In this document: in pieces, positions 9,278-18,234 of the stretch
How positions within the stretch are numbered: position 1 is the stretch's first letter
Layout of the letters: each line of letters opens with the position of its first letter
Virus record (IMG/VR): IMGVR_UViG_3300034063_000604
Coordinates: 1-36,267 of that record
DNA from: a virus
Reading direction: 5' to 3' (one strand)
Length of the DNA: 36,267 nucleotides
Translations under genes and position numbers: made by a program
The notes under the pieces: model-generated
What the model was told of the DNA's origin: nothing
What the model saw: the letters and a program-made list of their open reading frames with translations, nothing else
The model's database searches: none

Positions 9278-11500
9278 ATGAACGAACAATTAAAGTCACA
9301 TAAAACAGTTGAACAGATTGCAAAGAAGCATCGTCTTGATGTTTCTTTTATTGCGAATCAACTTAAGATGGGAGTTCCGATTGAGCATGAACATACTAAA
9401 AATAATGTAATGGCAATGGACATTGCTCTTCAACATTTAGATGAAATACCAGATTATTATACACGTTTAAAGAAAATGGAATCGGATGCCAAAAAACATC
9501 ATAGAAAATTTAAAGATGTTTCGGAAGCATGTTGGAAAGGGTATACCCAAAAAGGATTGAAGAAGAAAGGAAATAAAATAGTTCCTAATTGTGTTCCCAC
9601 AAACGAAGAGACAACATCTGGAGATGAAGGTCTTCATGATTGGTTTAACAAATCAAAATCATCTGACGGAAAAAAGGGGTGGGTGCAACTTGGTGGAAAA
9701 CACGCAGGAAAACCCTGTGCTCGTCAACCTGGACAAACTTCCACACCAAAATGTGGTAGTTCAAAAATGGCAGCAAATTTATCTTCAGAAGACGAAGAGA
9801 GAGCAAGACGCAGAAAAAATAGATTAGATCCAAATCAACCAGAAAAAACAGGTGGTGCAAAACCAACAAATGTAAGAACAGAAGAATGGTCTGATAAATA
9901 TAAGAAGTCTATAAATTGTGAAGATCCAAAAGGATTTTCCCAAAGAGCACACTGTCAAGGAAGGAAAAAGAAAATGAATGAACAGAGTTTTCAAATTGAT
10001 ACTTCTGCACATAAATCCGCACAGAGACAGCAGAAGATTAGAAATCTTGCCAGCGGAACTAATAATCCGAATGAAAAAGCAGCGGCACAAAGAAAACTTT
10101 CTGGACCTTCATTGCCATTGGCAGATGAATACCTCAATGAAGTAAAAGATAAACCAGGAAAAGGTAGCGGGAAAAAAGATGCTTGCTATAATAAAGTTAA
10201 GTCTCGTTATGATGTTTGGCCAAGTGCTTATGCATCTGGTGCTCTTGTAAAATGTCGTAAAGTTGGTGCTGCAAACTGGGGAACAAAATCAGAGGCAAAA
10301 GAGGATCAAAGATATTGTCCACTTTGCAAGAAAAATGAAATAAAATCAGAATGTAGTTTTGGTCCTTCTTTATGGGAAAAATATTCAATTGCAAAAGTTC
10401 ATCCAGCAAATGAAGAGAAAGATTATGAGTATCAAATGGCACGTAATGAACTTCAAACTGCAAAGAGGGCAATTGATAAATTGATGAAGAAATTAAAAGG
10501 AGAAGGAAACATGGAAGCATGGGTTCAATCAAAAATTTCTAAGGCAGCAGATTATCTTGATAGTGTTTCTGATTACATGGAAGGTGATAGAGAAGAAATT
10601 GAAGAAGGACTTGATAAAAAATTTGATTCGATGAGAAAGCGTGGTGGTAGAAGTGCTCCTGCAGATCAACGCAGTATTGGTGGTGAAGCAAATAGAAGAA
10701 ATAAAGATTATTGGGCAGATGAGGGCGGTAAAAATAGAGATAGAGGTGCTGGAAACAAAGCAAAAAGAAGAGCAGCAGAACTTAATAAAGAAGAATTTGA
10801 AATTGAAGAGTCATCAAACCTTATGAAGTATAATGAGTATGGTCAAACATACATGATTAGATTTACTTGGAGAGGTTTGATGTATAAAGTTCAAATCTTT
10901 ATACCTTCTCTGAAAAAACCATCTGCACAAGAAATTAAAACTCAGTTGGATAAAATCTATCCTGGTGCTCAATTGCTTCAATTTGAACCAAGAGAAAATG
11001 ATCCTGTAGATCCTACAATCGTTTTTGCTAAGGAGGATCGTGAGTATCGCAGATTGATGGCTCAGGAACGTAAAGCAGAAAGAGAAAAAGAATCAAAACG
11101 TGGTGGACAAAGAAGTCACACTCCAGGAAAAAAAGCTGTTAGCGCAGGTAAAGACTATGCAAATTATCAGGAGAAAAGTATTTCTGCTCATGACAAAGCA
11201 ACCAAAGGTAAACACACCATTGGCAATCCCTTTGCAGAAGAATTAGTAAATGAAGTAGCAGCATGGCAACGTTCAGAAGGTAAAAATAAAAAAGGTGGTT
11301 TGAATGAGAAGGGACGCAAATCTTACGAACGTGAAAATCCTGGAAGCGACCTTAAGGCACCATCGAAGAAAGTTGGAAATCCCCGTAGAGCATCTTTCTG
11401 TGCCCGTATGTCAGGCATGAAAAAGAAACTTACTTCGGCAAAGACTGCCAATGATCCCAATAGCAGGATAAATAAGAGTTTAAGAGCTTGGAACTGTTGA
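9278..11500 (+). CDS. Large basic mosaic protein of short Cys/Lys-rich modules (740 aa)
   Basis: This is a string of small modules joined by charged linkers. Residues 8-74 carry IEHEHTKNN...LDEIPDYYTRLKKME, like DUF5661. Residues 82-106 carry SEACWKGYTQKG. Residues 117-200 carry GLHDWFNKSKSSDGKKGWVQ and paired Cys. Residues 213-231 carry FSQRAHCQGRKKK. Residues 293-336 carry KDACYNKVKSRYDVWPSAYA and LVKCRKVGAANWG, like DUF5872. Residues 347-359 have CPLC and a later Cys. Residues 413-435 carry AWVQSKISKAADYLDS. Residues 706-740 carry ASFCARMSG...KSLRAWNC, like DUF6321. Family names are from memory. The protein is very basic and could be packaged or DNA-binding; function is unknown. It abuts the previous gene without a gap. 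Confidence 0.8.
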   Translation: MNEQLKSHKTVEQIAKKHRLDVSFIANQLKMGVPIEHEHTKNNVMAMDIALQHLDEIPDYYTRLKKMESDAKKHHRKFKDVSEACWKGYTQKGLKKKGNKIVPNCVPTNEETTSGDEGLHDWFNKSKSSDGKKGWVQLGGKHAGKPCARQPGQTSTPKCGSSKMAANLSSEDEERARRRKNRLDPNQPEKTGGAKPTNVRTEEWSDKYKKSINCEDPKGFSQRAHCQGRKKKMNEQSFQIDTSAHKSAQRQQKIRNLASGTNNPNEKAAAQRKLSGPSLPLADEYLNEVKDKPGKGSGKKDACYNKVKSRYDVWPSAYASGALVKCRKVGAANWGTKSEAKEDQRYCPLCKKNEIKSECSFGPSLWEKYSIAKVHPANEEKDYEYQMARNELQTAKRAIDKLMKKLKGEGNMEAWVQSKISKAADYLDSVSDYMEGDREEIEEGLDKKFDSMRKRGGRSAPADQRSIGGEANRRNKDYWADEGGKNRDRGAGNKAKRRAAELNKEEFEIEESSNLMKYNEYGQTYMIRFTWRGLMYKVQIFIPSLKKPSAQEIKTQLDKIYPGAQLLQFEPRENDPVDPTIVFAKEDREYRRLMAQERKAEREKESKRGGQRSHTPGKKAVSAGKDYANYQEKSISAHDKATKGKHTIGNPFAEELVNEVAAWQRSEGKNKKGGLNEKGRKSYERENPGSDLKAPSKKVGNPRRASFCARMSGMKKKLTSAKTANDPNSRINKSLRAWNC

Positions 11501-11503
11501 ATT

Positions 11504-11671
11504 ATGGATCCATCCAAAATTGAACTTGAAAACATTAATAAAATGTTTGAGTATGAAAAGTTAGCAAGAATTATAGATGAATTAAACGAAGAACAAGCAA
11601 AAGATTTTGCAAAGGCATACATTAAACTATATTTAAAGCAACAAGAAGTTATTGCAGCACTTGATTTATGA
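11504..11671 (+). CDS. Small helical protein (55 aa) coupled to gp17
   Basis: ATG 11504 is three bases after the previous stop, and the gene ends in an ATGA overlap with gp17 (ATG 11668, TGA 11669-11671), so it is probably translationally coupled to the terminase. The predicted peptide is charged and helical throughout (KIELENINKMFEYEKLARII, then AKDFAKAYIKLYLKQQEVIA). No family is recognised. An accessory role in packaging is a guess based on coupling. Confidence 0.72.
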   Translation: MDPSKIELENINKMFEYEKLARIIDELNEEQAKDFAKAYIKLYLKQQEVIAALDL

Positions 11672-13317
11672 AAGCTGATGACATTTATCTTGGCAACCCG
11701 AACCTTAAAAAGGCAAACGTTGCTGTTGAATTTACACAAGATCAAATTCAAGAATTCATTCGTTGTAAAGACGATCCAGTTTATTTTGCAAAAAATTATG
11801 TAAAAATTGTTTCTCTGGATGAGGGTCTTGTTCCATTTGACATGTACCCATTTCAAGAGAGGATGATTCAACGATTTCATGATAATCGTTTTAACATCTG
11901 TAAGATGCCTAGACAGACTGGTAAATCAACCACTGTAGTCTCTTATTTGCTCCACTACGCGGTCTTTAACGACAATGTTAACATCGCTATCCTAGCAAAC
12001 AAAGCATCCACAGCCAGGGACCTTCTAGGGCGTCTTCAGCTTGCTTATGAGAATCTTCCCAAATGGATGCAGCAGGGAGTGGTCAATTGGAATAAACTGT
12101 CTCTAGAATTGGAGAATGGATCCAAAATCTCTGCAAACTCAACGTCTAGTTCTGCTGTTCGTGGTGGATCTTATAATGTGATCTTTTTGGACGAATTTGC
12201 ATTCATTCCAAATAACATTGCAGATCAATTTTTTGCATCTGTTTATCCTACGATTTCATCTGGTAAGAAAACAAAAGTTATTATAGTTTCAACCCCACAC
12301 GGTATGAATCACTTCTACCGTATGTGGCATGATGCTGAAAGGGGAAAGAATGAATATGTACCGACTGATGTTCACTGGTCAGAAGTACCTGGAAGGGATG
12401 AGGTATGGAAAAAGCAAACAATTGCTAATACTTCAGAACAACAATTCAAAGTAGAATTTGAAACTGAATTCTTGGGATCAGTTGATACTCTCATCTCACC
12501 AAGTAAACTCAATAGTTTAGTTTATGATGATCCAAGAACCAATGGTGAAGGAATGGATGTTTATGAAGATCCACAAGATGAACACGATTACCTGATTACC
12601 GTAGACGTTGCTCGTGGAGTTGGTATTGATTATTCTGCATTTGTGGTTGTTGACATTACAACATTCCCACATAGAGTTGTTGCAAAATTCAGAAATAATG
12701 AAATTAAACCAATGCTATTTCCAAGTATAATACATGAAATGGCAAAAGGATATAATAATGCATACATTCTTTGTGAAGTTAATGACATTGGAGATCAGGT
12801 AGCATCAATTCTTAATTTTGATTTGGAGTATCCAAATGTCCTTATGTGCTCTATGAGGGGTCGTGCTGGACAGATTGTTGGGCAAGGTTTTTCTGGTAAA
12901 AAGACTCAACTTGGAGTCAAAATGTCAAAGACGGTTAAAAAGGTCGGATGTTCTAATCTCAAAACCTTAGTAGAAGAAGATAAAGTGGTCTTCAGAGATT
13001 ATAACATCATCAGTGAGCTCACAACATTCATTCAAAAAAATAATTCATTTGAAGCAGAAGAAGGTTGTAATGATGACCTTGCAATGTGTATGGTGATTTA
13101 TGCTTGGTTAGTGGCACAAGATTATTTTAAAGAACTCACCGACCAGGACGTTAGAAAAAGATTATATGAAGAACAAAAGAATCAATTAGAGCAAGACATG
13201 GCTCCTTTTGGATTTATTGAAGATGGCACAGGAGAAACATCTTTTGTGGATGATCAAGGAGATCGTTGGTATACTGATGAATATGGAGACATAAGTTACA
13301 TGTGGGAGTACCGTTAA
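11668..13317 (+). CDS. gp17: gp17-like terminase large subunit (ATPase/nuclease)
   Basis: This 549-residue protein (T4: 610) has both motor and nuclease domains. Walker A is PRQTGKST at residues 81-88. Walker B is VIFLDEFAF at 171-179, with the catalytic Glu at 176. The coupling motif region is STPHG at 208-212. The RNase H-like nuclease shows D313 (in TVDVARG), E370 (CEVND) and D469/D470 (CNDDLAMCM), matching the Asp/Glu/Asp triad of T4 gp17. It packages DNA into the prohead through the portal and cuts the concatemer. It overlaps the 55-residue gene by four bases. Confidence 0.95.
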   Translation: MKADDIYLGNPNLKKANVAVEFTQDQIQEFIRCKDDPVYFAKNYVKIVSLDEGLVPFDMYPFQERMIQRFHDNRFNICKMPRQTGKSTTVVSYLLHYAVFNDNVNIAILANKASTARDLLGRLQLAYENLPKWMQQGVVNWNKLSLELENGSKISANSTSSSAVRGGSYNVIFLDEFAFIPNNIADQFFASVYPTISSGKKTKVIIVSTPHGMNHFYRMWHDAERGKNEYVPTDVHWSEVPGRDEVWKKQTIANTSEQQFKVEFETEFLGSVDTLISPSKLNSLVYDDPRTNGEGMDVYEDPQDEHDYLITVDVARGVGIDYSAFVVVDITTFPHRVVAKFRNNEIKPMLFPSIIHEMAKGYNNAYILCEVNDIGDQVASILNFDLEYPNVLMCSMRGRAGQIVGQGFSGKKTQLGVKMSKTVKKVGCSNLKTLVEEDKVVFRDYNIISELTTFIQKNNSFEAEEGCNDDLAMCMVIYAWLVAQDYFKELTDQDVRKRLYEEQKNQLEQDMAPFGFIEDGTGETSFVDDQGDRWYTDEYGDISYMWEYR

Positions 13318-13329
13318 GAGATTCAATTT

Positions 13330-13337
13330 TATAAATA
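13330..13337 (+). promoter_or_regulatory. Late promoter -10 box (TATAAATA) before gp18
   Basis: An exact match to the T4 late consensus in the short gap after gp17. It lies 37 bases before the gp18 ATG, with an AGGGAG Shine-Dalgarno sequence at 13362-13367. Confidence 0.8.
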
Positions 13338-13373
13338 ATCATAGAAACATGAGACTACTGTAGGGAGAATTAA

Positions 13374-15635
13374 ATGGCTAACATCGGATTAGTATCTCCA
13401 GGGGTAAAAGTTAATGAGGTTGATTTAACTAGAGGTGGTATTACTGACACTGTAGATAATGTTGGTGTAATTGCTATTCCTTCGGCAAGAGGACCAGTAC
13501 AAAAAATTTATGAAGTTAACACAGAAGATGATCTGGTAAATTATTTTGGTACTCCTAGAGAAGAAAACGACGAATATGCATATTGGTTAACTGCTTCTAG
13601 TTTTCTTTCTTATGGTGGAAGACTGAAGGTTGTTCGTTGTGATGATTCATCTTTAAGAAATTCCAATGTTAGATCTGGAGCTGGTACTTCGGTTCTTTCG
13701 TCTTTGAAAATTAAAAATAATGACGATTTTAATGATAATTATACTACAGCAACAACTTGGTTTGTTGCTGCAAAAAACCCAGGTACATGGGCAAATAATT
13801 TAAAAGTTTGCGTAATTGATAATGCTGCTGATCAGATTCTGAATGTTGGATCCGCAGTTACTACAATGTTTGCTTCTGGAGCAATTAAAGTAGGATACGG
13901 TATCACACAATCATTTACTGATAAGTCTGTTCCTAAGATTGGTAAAAAGCAAATTATTAATGGTTATCTGCAGGGAGTCATCACTGGTATCGGATATAGT
14001 ACAATCAATGTAAAAGTTACCAACTGGACTGATAGAGAAGGAAACATTTATCCAATTCCAAACCCACCAGGAACCAAGAATCAAAGATCTTACGGAGCGA
14101 CTTATAAGTTTAGCGTAGGAATCGGTTCAACAAATAAACCAGCAAATGGAATTTCAATTGTTGGTGCCGCATCAAGTGCAGAAAATCCAGCTGCTGGACT
14201 TGTAACTTTTGGAACTGTTTACTCAGCACTCGACTGGTATTCAGAGCAAAAATTAGGATTAAAGAACATTGATGAATACTGGTCTAAGTATGCATCAAGA
14301 CCAGTTACTAGTAAATTCTCTTATGATCGTGCAGGTGGAAATGATCTTATGCACATTCTTGTGATTGACGATGGTGGTTCAATCACTGGTAATGTTGGAA
14401 CAATCTTAGAGAAGTACTTAAACGTAAGTAAGGCAAAAGATTCCAAAACAAGTCTTGGAAAACCAAATTATTATGTCGATGTTATTAATCAAAGTTCAAA
14501 ATATCTGTTTGCAGCAGGAACTTTAACTGGTGCTCAATCAAACTTCCAAGGAACTCTGAGAGAGACTATCGAATCTGATAGAGATCAGTCTTTAGCATTT
14601 ACTCCTGTTGGTATTTCTTCTGGATCATGGCAACAAAACACTCAGGGCACCTATTTTGGTGTTGTTGGCAATAAGTCAATGACATTGAATGGTGGAGTTG
14701 GATATGGAGCAACTGTTGATCTTGCTGGAATTGTAACCGCATACTCACTATTAACCAGTGCTCCAGATGAACAGATTAACTTTATTCTTGGTGGACCTGG
14801 AATGGGTGGAACAAGTTATTCTGACATCATTCTCAACTCTCAGGCAAAAGCAAATCTTCTGATTGACATTGCCGAAGAAAGAAAGGATTGTATTGTTGTA
14901 ATTTCTCCTCCTAAGGACTGCTATTTTAACGCAGAATCTAACGATAAGATTACTAATAACATTACAGAATTCTTCGAAGACGTAGATTCTTCATCTTATG
15001 CGGTATTTGATAGTGGTCTTAAGTACATGTTCGATAAGTACAATAACAAGTACCGCTATGTTCCTTGCAATGGTGACGTTGCTGGTATTATGGCAAGAAC
15101 GGTCAAAGATAATTTTGTTTGGTTCTCACCAGCTGGACCACAAAGAGGTGTTCTAAGAAATGTCGTAAGACTTCAGTATAGCCCAAATCAATTGCAGAGA
15201 GATACTCTCTATTCTAATAGAATTAATCCAATCATCACAAACTCTGGTCAAGGAACAATTCTCTTTGGTGATAAAACTGCGTTATCTTATCCAAGTGCCT
15301 TTGATAGAATCAATGTTAGAAGACTTTTCCTTCTGCTTGAGGACAGAATTGAGAGATTTGCTAGAGATCAACTCTTCGAATTCAATGATGAAGTTACAAG
15401 AGCTAACTTCAGAAACGTAGTTGAACCATATCTTCGTGATGTTCAAGCAAAGAGAGGCATTCAGGACTTTGTTGTTATTTGTGATGATAGCAATAATACT
15501 CCAGAAGTGATTGATGCTAATGAGTTTAGAGCTGACATCTTTATCAAACCAGCTCGTAGTATTAACTTCATTGGTCTGAACTTCGTTGCTACGAGAACTG
15601 GAGTTTCCTTCTCCGAAGTTGTCGGAACTGTTTGA
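13374..15635 (+). CDS. gp18: gp18-like contractile tail sheath protein
   Basis: The N-terminus (VSPGVKVNEVDLTRGG, then GVIAIPSARGPVQKI) and the C-terminus (INFIGLNFVATRTGVSFSEV) are characteristic of myovirus sheath proteins. The C-terminal core includes DRINVRRLFLLLEDRIERFA at about residues 645-665, also typical. The protein has 753 residues, about 95 more than T4 gp18, with the extra length in the Gly/Ser-rich middle. It polymerises around the gp19 tube and contracts at infection. It is preceded by a consensus late box and a good Shine-Dalgarno sequence. Confidence 0.95.
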   Translation: MANIGLVSPGVKVNEVDLTRGGITDTVDNVGVIAIPSARGPVQKIYEVNTEDDLVNYFGTPREENDEYAYWLTASSFLSYGGRLKVVRCDDSSLRNSNVRSGAGTSVLSSLKIKNNDDFNDNYTTATTWFVAAKNPGTWANNLKVCVIDNAADQILNVGSAVTTMFASGAIKVGYGITQSFTDKSVPKIGKKQIINGYLQGVITGIGYSTINVKVTNWTDREGNIYPIPNPPGTKNQRSYGATYKFSVGIGSTNKPANGISIVGAASSAENPAAGLVTFGTVYSALDWYSEQKLGLKNIDEYWSKYASRPVTSKFSYDRAGGNDLMHILVIDDGGSITGNVGTILEKYLNVSKAKDSKTSLGKPNYYVDVINQSSKYLFAAGTLTGAQSNFQGTLRETIESDRDQSLAFTPVGISSGSWQQNTQGTYFGVVGNKSMTLNGGVGYGATVDLAGIVTAYSLLTSAPDEQINFILGGPGMGGTSYSDIILNSQAKANLLIDIAEERKDCIVVISPPKDCYFNAESNDKITNNITEFFEDVDSSSYAVFDSGLKYMFDKYNNKYRYVPCNGDVAGIMARTVKDNFVWFSPAGPQRGVLRNVVRLQYSPNQLQRDTLYSNRINPIITNSGQGTILFGDKTALSYPSAFDRINVRRLFLLLEDRIERFARDQLFEFNDEVTRANFRNVVEPYLRDVQAKRGIQDFVVICDDSNNTPEVIDANEFRADIFIKPARSINFIGLNFVATRTGVSFSEVVGTV

Positions 15636-15638
15636 TCT

Positions 15639-15646
15639 ACTAAATT
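15639..15646 (+). promoter_or_regulatory. Weak late-type box (ACTAAATT) before gp19
   Basis: Seven of eight bases match the ACTAAATA variant seen twice elsewhere. It lies 24 bases before the gp19 ATG, the same spacing as several other late boxes. A TAAGGAG Shine-Dalgarno sequence follows near 15655-15661. Confidence 0.3.
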
Positions 15647-15669
15647 CTTAAAGTTAAGGAGTTAAAAAA

Positions 15670-16269
15670 ATGGCAATCACTTTTAGAGAAAGAACAATTG
15701 ATGACTTTAAAGGAAAATTAGTTGGTGGTGGTGCTAGGTCTAATTTATTCGAAGTAGAACTTCCAATCATTGAAGGCACTGCATCTGGAAAGTCAACTAA
15801 AGAAGTTGAAGAACTGATGAGATTTATGATTAAGGCAACTTCACTTCCTGCATCAACTGTTGCTTCAGTTCCAGTTCCTTTTAGAGGAAGACAGTTGCAT
15901 GTTGCTGGAGACAGAACTTTTGATGATTGGTCAGTAACTGTCATCAATGACACTGACTTCTCTATTCGTTCGTCTCTGGAAAGATGGATGAATTTAATCA
16001 ACAAGCATGAAGATGCATCTGGTTTAACGAATCCAACTGATTATCAGAAAAATGCTACCGTTTATCAACTCGGTAGAGGACAGAATTCAACTGGTGATGG
16101 AAACATTCCTGTTCTGAGACAGTATAAATTCTACGGAATTTGGCCTACTGCAATTGATGCAATTCCTCTTGATTATGGTGCTGATAACCAAATTCAGGAA
16201 TTTAATGTAACCTTCAAAGTTCACTGGTGGGATGCTCTCAAATCTGATAACGCTTCTGACCTTACTTAA
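15670..16269 (+). CDS. gp19: gp19-like tail tube protein
   Basis: The protein has 199 residues (T4: 163) and lies directly after the sheath gene, as in all T4-like phages. Recognisable segments include RSNLFEVELPII near the N-terminus and FMIKATSLPASTVASVPVPF at about residues 56-75. RTFDDWSVTVIND and LERWMNLINKH follow, then a C-terminal VTFKVHWWDALKS. This pattern is typical of gp19 and related tube proteins. Stacked hexamers form the inner tail tube. It has a clear Shine-Dalgarno sequence (TAAGGAG). Confidence 0.93.
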   Translation: MAITFRERTIDDFKGKLVGGGARSNLFEVELPIIEGTASGKSTKEVEELMRFMIKATSLPASTVASVPVPFRGRQLHVAGDRTFDDWSVTVINDTDFSIRSSLERWMNLINKHEDASGLTNPTDYQKNATVYQLGRGQNSTGDGNIPVLRQYKFYGIWPTAIDAIPLDYGADNQIQEFNVTFKVHWWDALKSDNASDLT

Positions 16270-16273
16270 TTCC

Positions 16274-16281
16274 TATAAATA
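16274..16281 (+). promoter_or_regulatory. Late promoter -10 box (TATAAATA) before gp20
   Basis: An exact T4 late consensus in the 37-base gap between gp19 and gp20, 26 bases before the gp20 ATG. Confidence 0.78.
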
Positions 16282-16306
16282 AGGTATAGCAGTTTAAATC
16301 TATAAA

Positions 16307-18007
16307 ATGGCATCTCTGTTTGGTTTTTCTATTGACGATTCATATAAGAAAAAAAGCAAAGGAGTAGTCTCTCCAGTCCCCGAAAACAATGAGGACGGAG
16401 CAGACTACTTTTTGTCTAGTGGTTTCTATGGTCAATATCTTGATATTGAAGGTGTTTATAAAACTGAATATGATTTAATTCGTAGATACAGAGAAATGGC
16501 ATTGCACCCAGAAGTTGATGGTGCAATCGAGGACATTATTAGTGAAGCAATTGTATCGGATTTGAATGATTCTCCAGTTCAAGTTGAACTTTCAAATTTG
16601 AACGTAAGTGATAAATTAAAGGAAGTTATTCGTACTGAATTTCAATACATCAAAGATTTGATGGACTTTGATAAAAAGGCACATGAAATCTTTAGAAATT
16701 GGTATGTAGATGGAAGAGTTTATTATCATAAAGTTATTGATTTAGAGAATCCTCAAGAAGGAATTAAAGAATTACGTTACATTGATGCTTTAAAAATTAA
16801 ATTTGTTCGTGAGCAGAAAAAGGAAAGCAATAACGTCAATCAACTTCCTGCCTCCGTATTATCAACAAATACTAGATCATACGAATTTCCTGGAATTGAA
16901 GAATATTTTGTATTCAATCCCAATACATCAAGCAATACCAGAAACATTAGTGGTATACAAATGGGTCTTCAACAAAGAGACTCTATTAAAATTGCAAGAG
17001 ATGCAATTGCATACTGCACATCTGGTCTTGTAGACAGAAATAAGTACACGGTTTTATCTTATTTACATAAAGCAATTAAAGCACTCAATCAACTTCGTAT
17101 GATCGAAGATGCTTTGGTTATCTATAGACTCTCTCGTGCTCCAGAAAGAAGAATTTTTTACATTGATGTTGGTAATCTTCCTAAGGTAAAAGCAGAACAA
17201 TACCTTCGTGAAGTCATGTCAAGGTATCGCAATAAACTCAGTTATGATGCCGCAACTGGTGAAATTCGTGATGATAAGCGTTACATGAGTATGCTTGAAG
17301 ATTTCTGGCTTCCTCGCCGTGAAGGTGGTAGAGGAACTGAAATTACCACTCTTCCTGGTGGTCAGAATCTTGGAGAACTAACTGACGTTGAATACTTCCA
17401 GAAAAAACTTTATCGTGCTCTTGGAGTTCCAGAATCAAGATTAAATTCATCTGATGGTTTTAATCTTGGTCGTTCTTCAGACATTCTGAGAGATGAACTG
17501 AAATTCAGTAAGTTTGTTGGAAGAATGAGAAAGAGATTTAGTAATCTCTTTCATGATATTCTCCGTTCGCAATTAATTCTTAAGAATGTTGTAACTCCAG
17601 AAGAATGGGATCTCATGAGTGATCACATTCAATATAATTATCTTTATGATAATCATTTTGCTGAACTCAAAAATGTTGAGATCATGCAAGAGCGTATGGG
17701 TGTTCTTGCTGCTGTAGATCCTTATGTTGGAAAGTACTTCTCTCTGAAGTATGTAAGACAAAATGTTCTCAGGCAAACTGATAGTGAAATGTTGGAGATT
17801 GATGCTGACATTAATTCCGAAAGAGAAGCAGGATTGATTCCTCCAACTGAGACAGAAATGATGCAAATGCAATTGGATCAGCAAGCAGCAGAAATGGGTC
17901 AACAACCTTCTGGTGGTGCAATGGGTCAAATTCCACAAGATCCTGGAATTTCTGATGCTAAAACAGGAACAGAAGCACCATCAATTCCCAAAGGTGGAAC
18001 AATCTAA
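16307..18007 (+). CDS. gp20: gp20-like portal protein
   Basis: The protein has 566 residues (T4: 524). Typical portal segments are visible: YKTEYDLIRRYREMALHPEV with DGAIEDIISEAIV at about 53-86, RAPERRIFYIDVGNLP at about 280-295, KLYRALGVPESRL at about 370, and KRFSNLFHDILRSQLILKN at about 415-433. The last 60 residues are Gln/Gly/Met-rich and probably disordered. Twelve copies form the vertex ring that nucleates the prohead and serves as the channel for gp17. The region is widely used as a cyanomyovirus marker. Confidence 0.95.
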   Translation: MASLFGFSIDDSYKKKSKGVVSPVPENNEDGADYFLSSGFYGQYLDIEGVYKTEYDLIRRYREMALHPEVDGAIEDIISEAIVSDLNDSPVQVELSNLNVSDKLKEVIRTEFQYIKDLMDFDKKAHEIFRNWYVDGRVYYHKVIDLENPQEGIKELRYIDALKIKFVREQKKESNNVNQLPASVLSTNTRSYEFPGIEEYFVFNPNTSSNTRNISGIQMGLQQRDSIKIARDAIAYCTSGLVDRNKYTVLSYLHKAIKALNQLRMIEDALVIYRLSRAPERRIFYIDVGNLPKVKAEQYLREVMSRYRNKLSYDAATGEIRDDKRYMSMLEDFWLPRREGGRGTEITTLPGGQNLGELTDVEYFQKKLYRALGVPESRLNSSDGFNLGRSSDILRDELKFSKFVGRMRKRFSNLFHDILRSQLILKNVVTPEEWDLMSDHIQYNYLYDNHFAELKNVEIMQERMGVLAAVDPYVGKYFSLKYVRQNVLRQTDSEMLEIDADINSEREAGLIPPTETEMMQMQLDQQAAEMGQQPSGGAMGQIPQDPGISDAKTGTEAPSIPKGGTI

Positions 18008-18013
18008 TAAATA
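18006..18013 (+). promoter_or_regulatory. Possible late promoter box (AATAAATA) before gp67
   Basis: One mismatch to consensus, overlapping the gp20 stop, 24 bases before the gp67 ATG; the spacing matches other late boxes here. Confidence 0.45.
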
Positions 18014-18036
18014 GAGTAGTTATTTAATTGATTCTT

Positions 18037-18231
18037 ATGGACGAATTAATGGATTTGATTATTGGTGGCGAATCGGCAGAAGCAAGTGATAAAATTAAAG
18101 AGGTTCTTTTTGCGAAAGCAGCAGAAAGAATTGAACTTGCTCGTCCAATTGTAGCAAATTCAATGTTTGGAAACACCGATTACTCCGTTTATGAACAAGA
18201 AGTAGAAGAGTTTGAAAACGATGAGGATTGA
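18037..18231 (+). CDS. gp67: gp67-like prohead core protein (64 aa)
   Basis: The ATG at 18037 is chosen over an in-frame TTG at 18028. The peptide has the gp67 layout: N-terminal MDELMDLIIGG, a central helical region with KAAERIELARPIVANSMF, and a strongly acidic tail (EEFENDED). It lies between the portal and the protease/scaffold genes, as in T4. In T4 it is an internal scaffold component processed by gp21. The assignment rests on size, position and the acidic C-terminus. Confidence 0.75.
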   Translation: MDELMDLIIGGESAEASDKIKEVLFAKAAERIELARPIVANSMFGNTDYSVYEQEVEEFENDED

Positions 18232-18234
18232 TAG

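Noticed and set aside
9894-9903. GATAAATA-type sequence inside the 740-residue gene as a late promoter
   Set aside because: It lies deep within a coding region with no gene start nearby; chance match in AT-rich DNA.
11323-11880. 185-residue minus-strand ORF across the 740-residue gene end and gp17 start
   Set aside because: It spans two genes and a coupled small ORF on the + strand, with antisense-type composition; no independent support.
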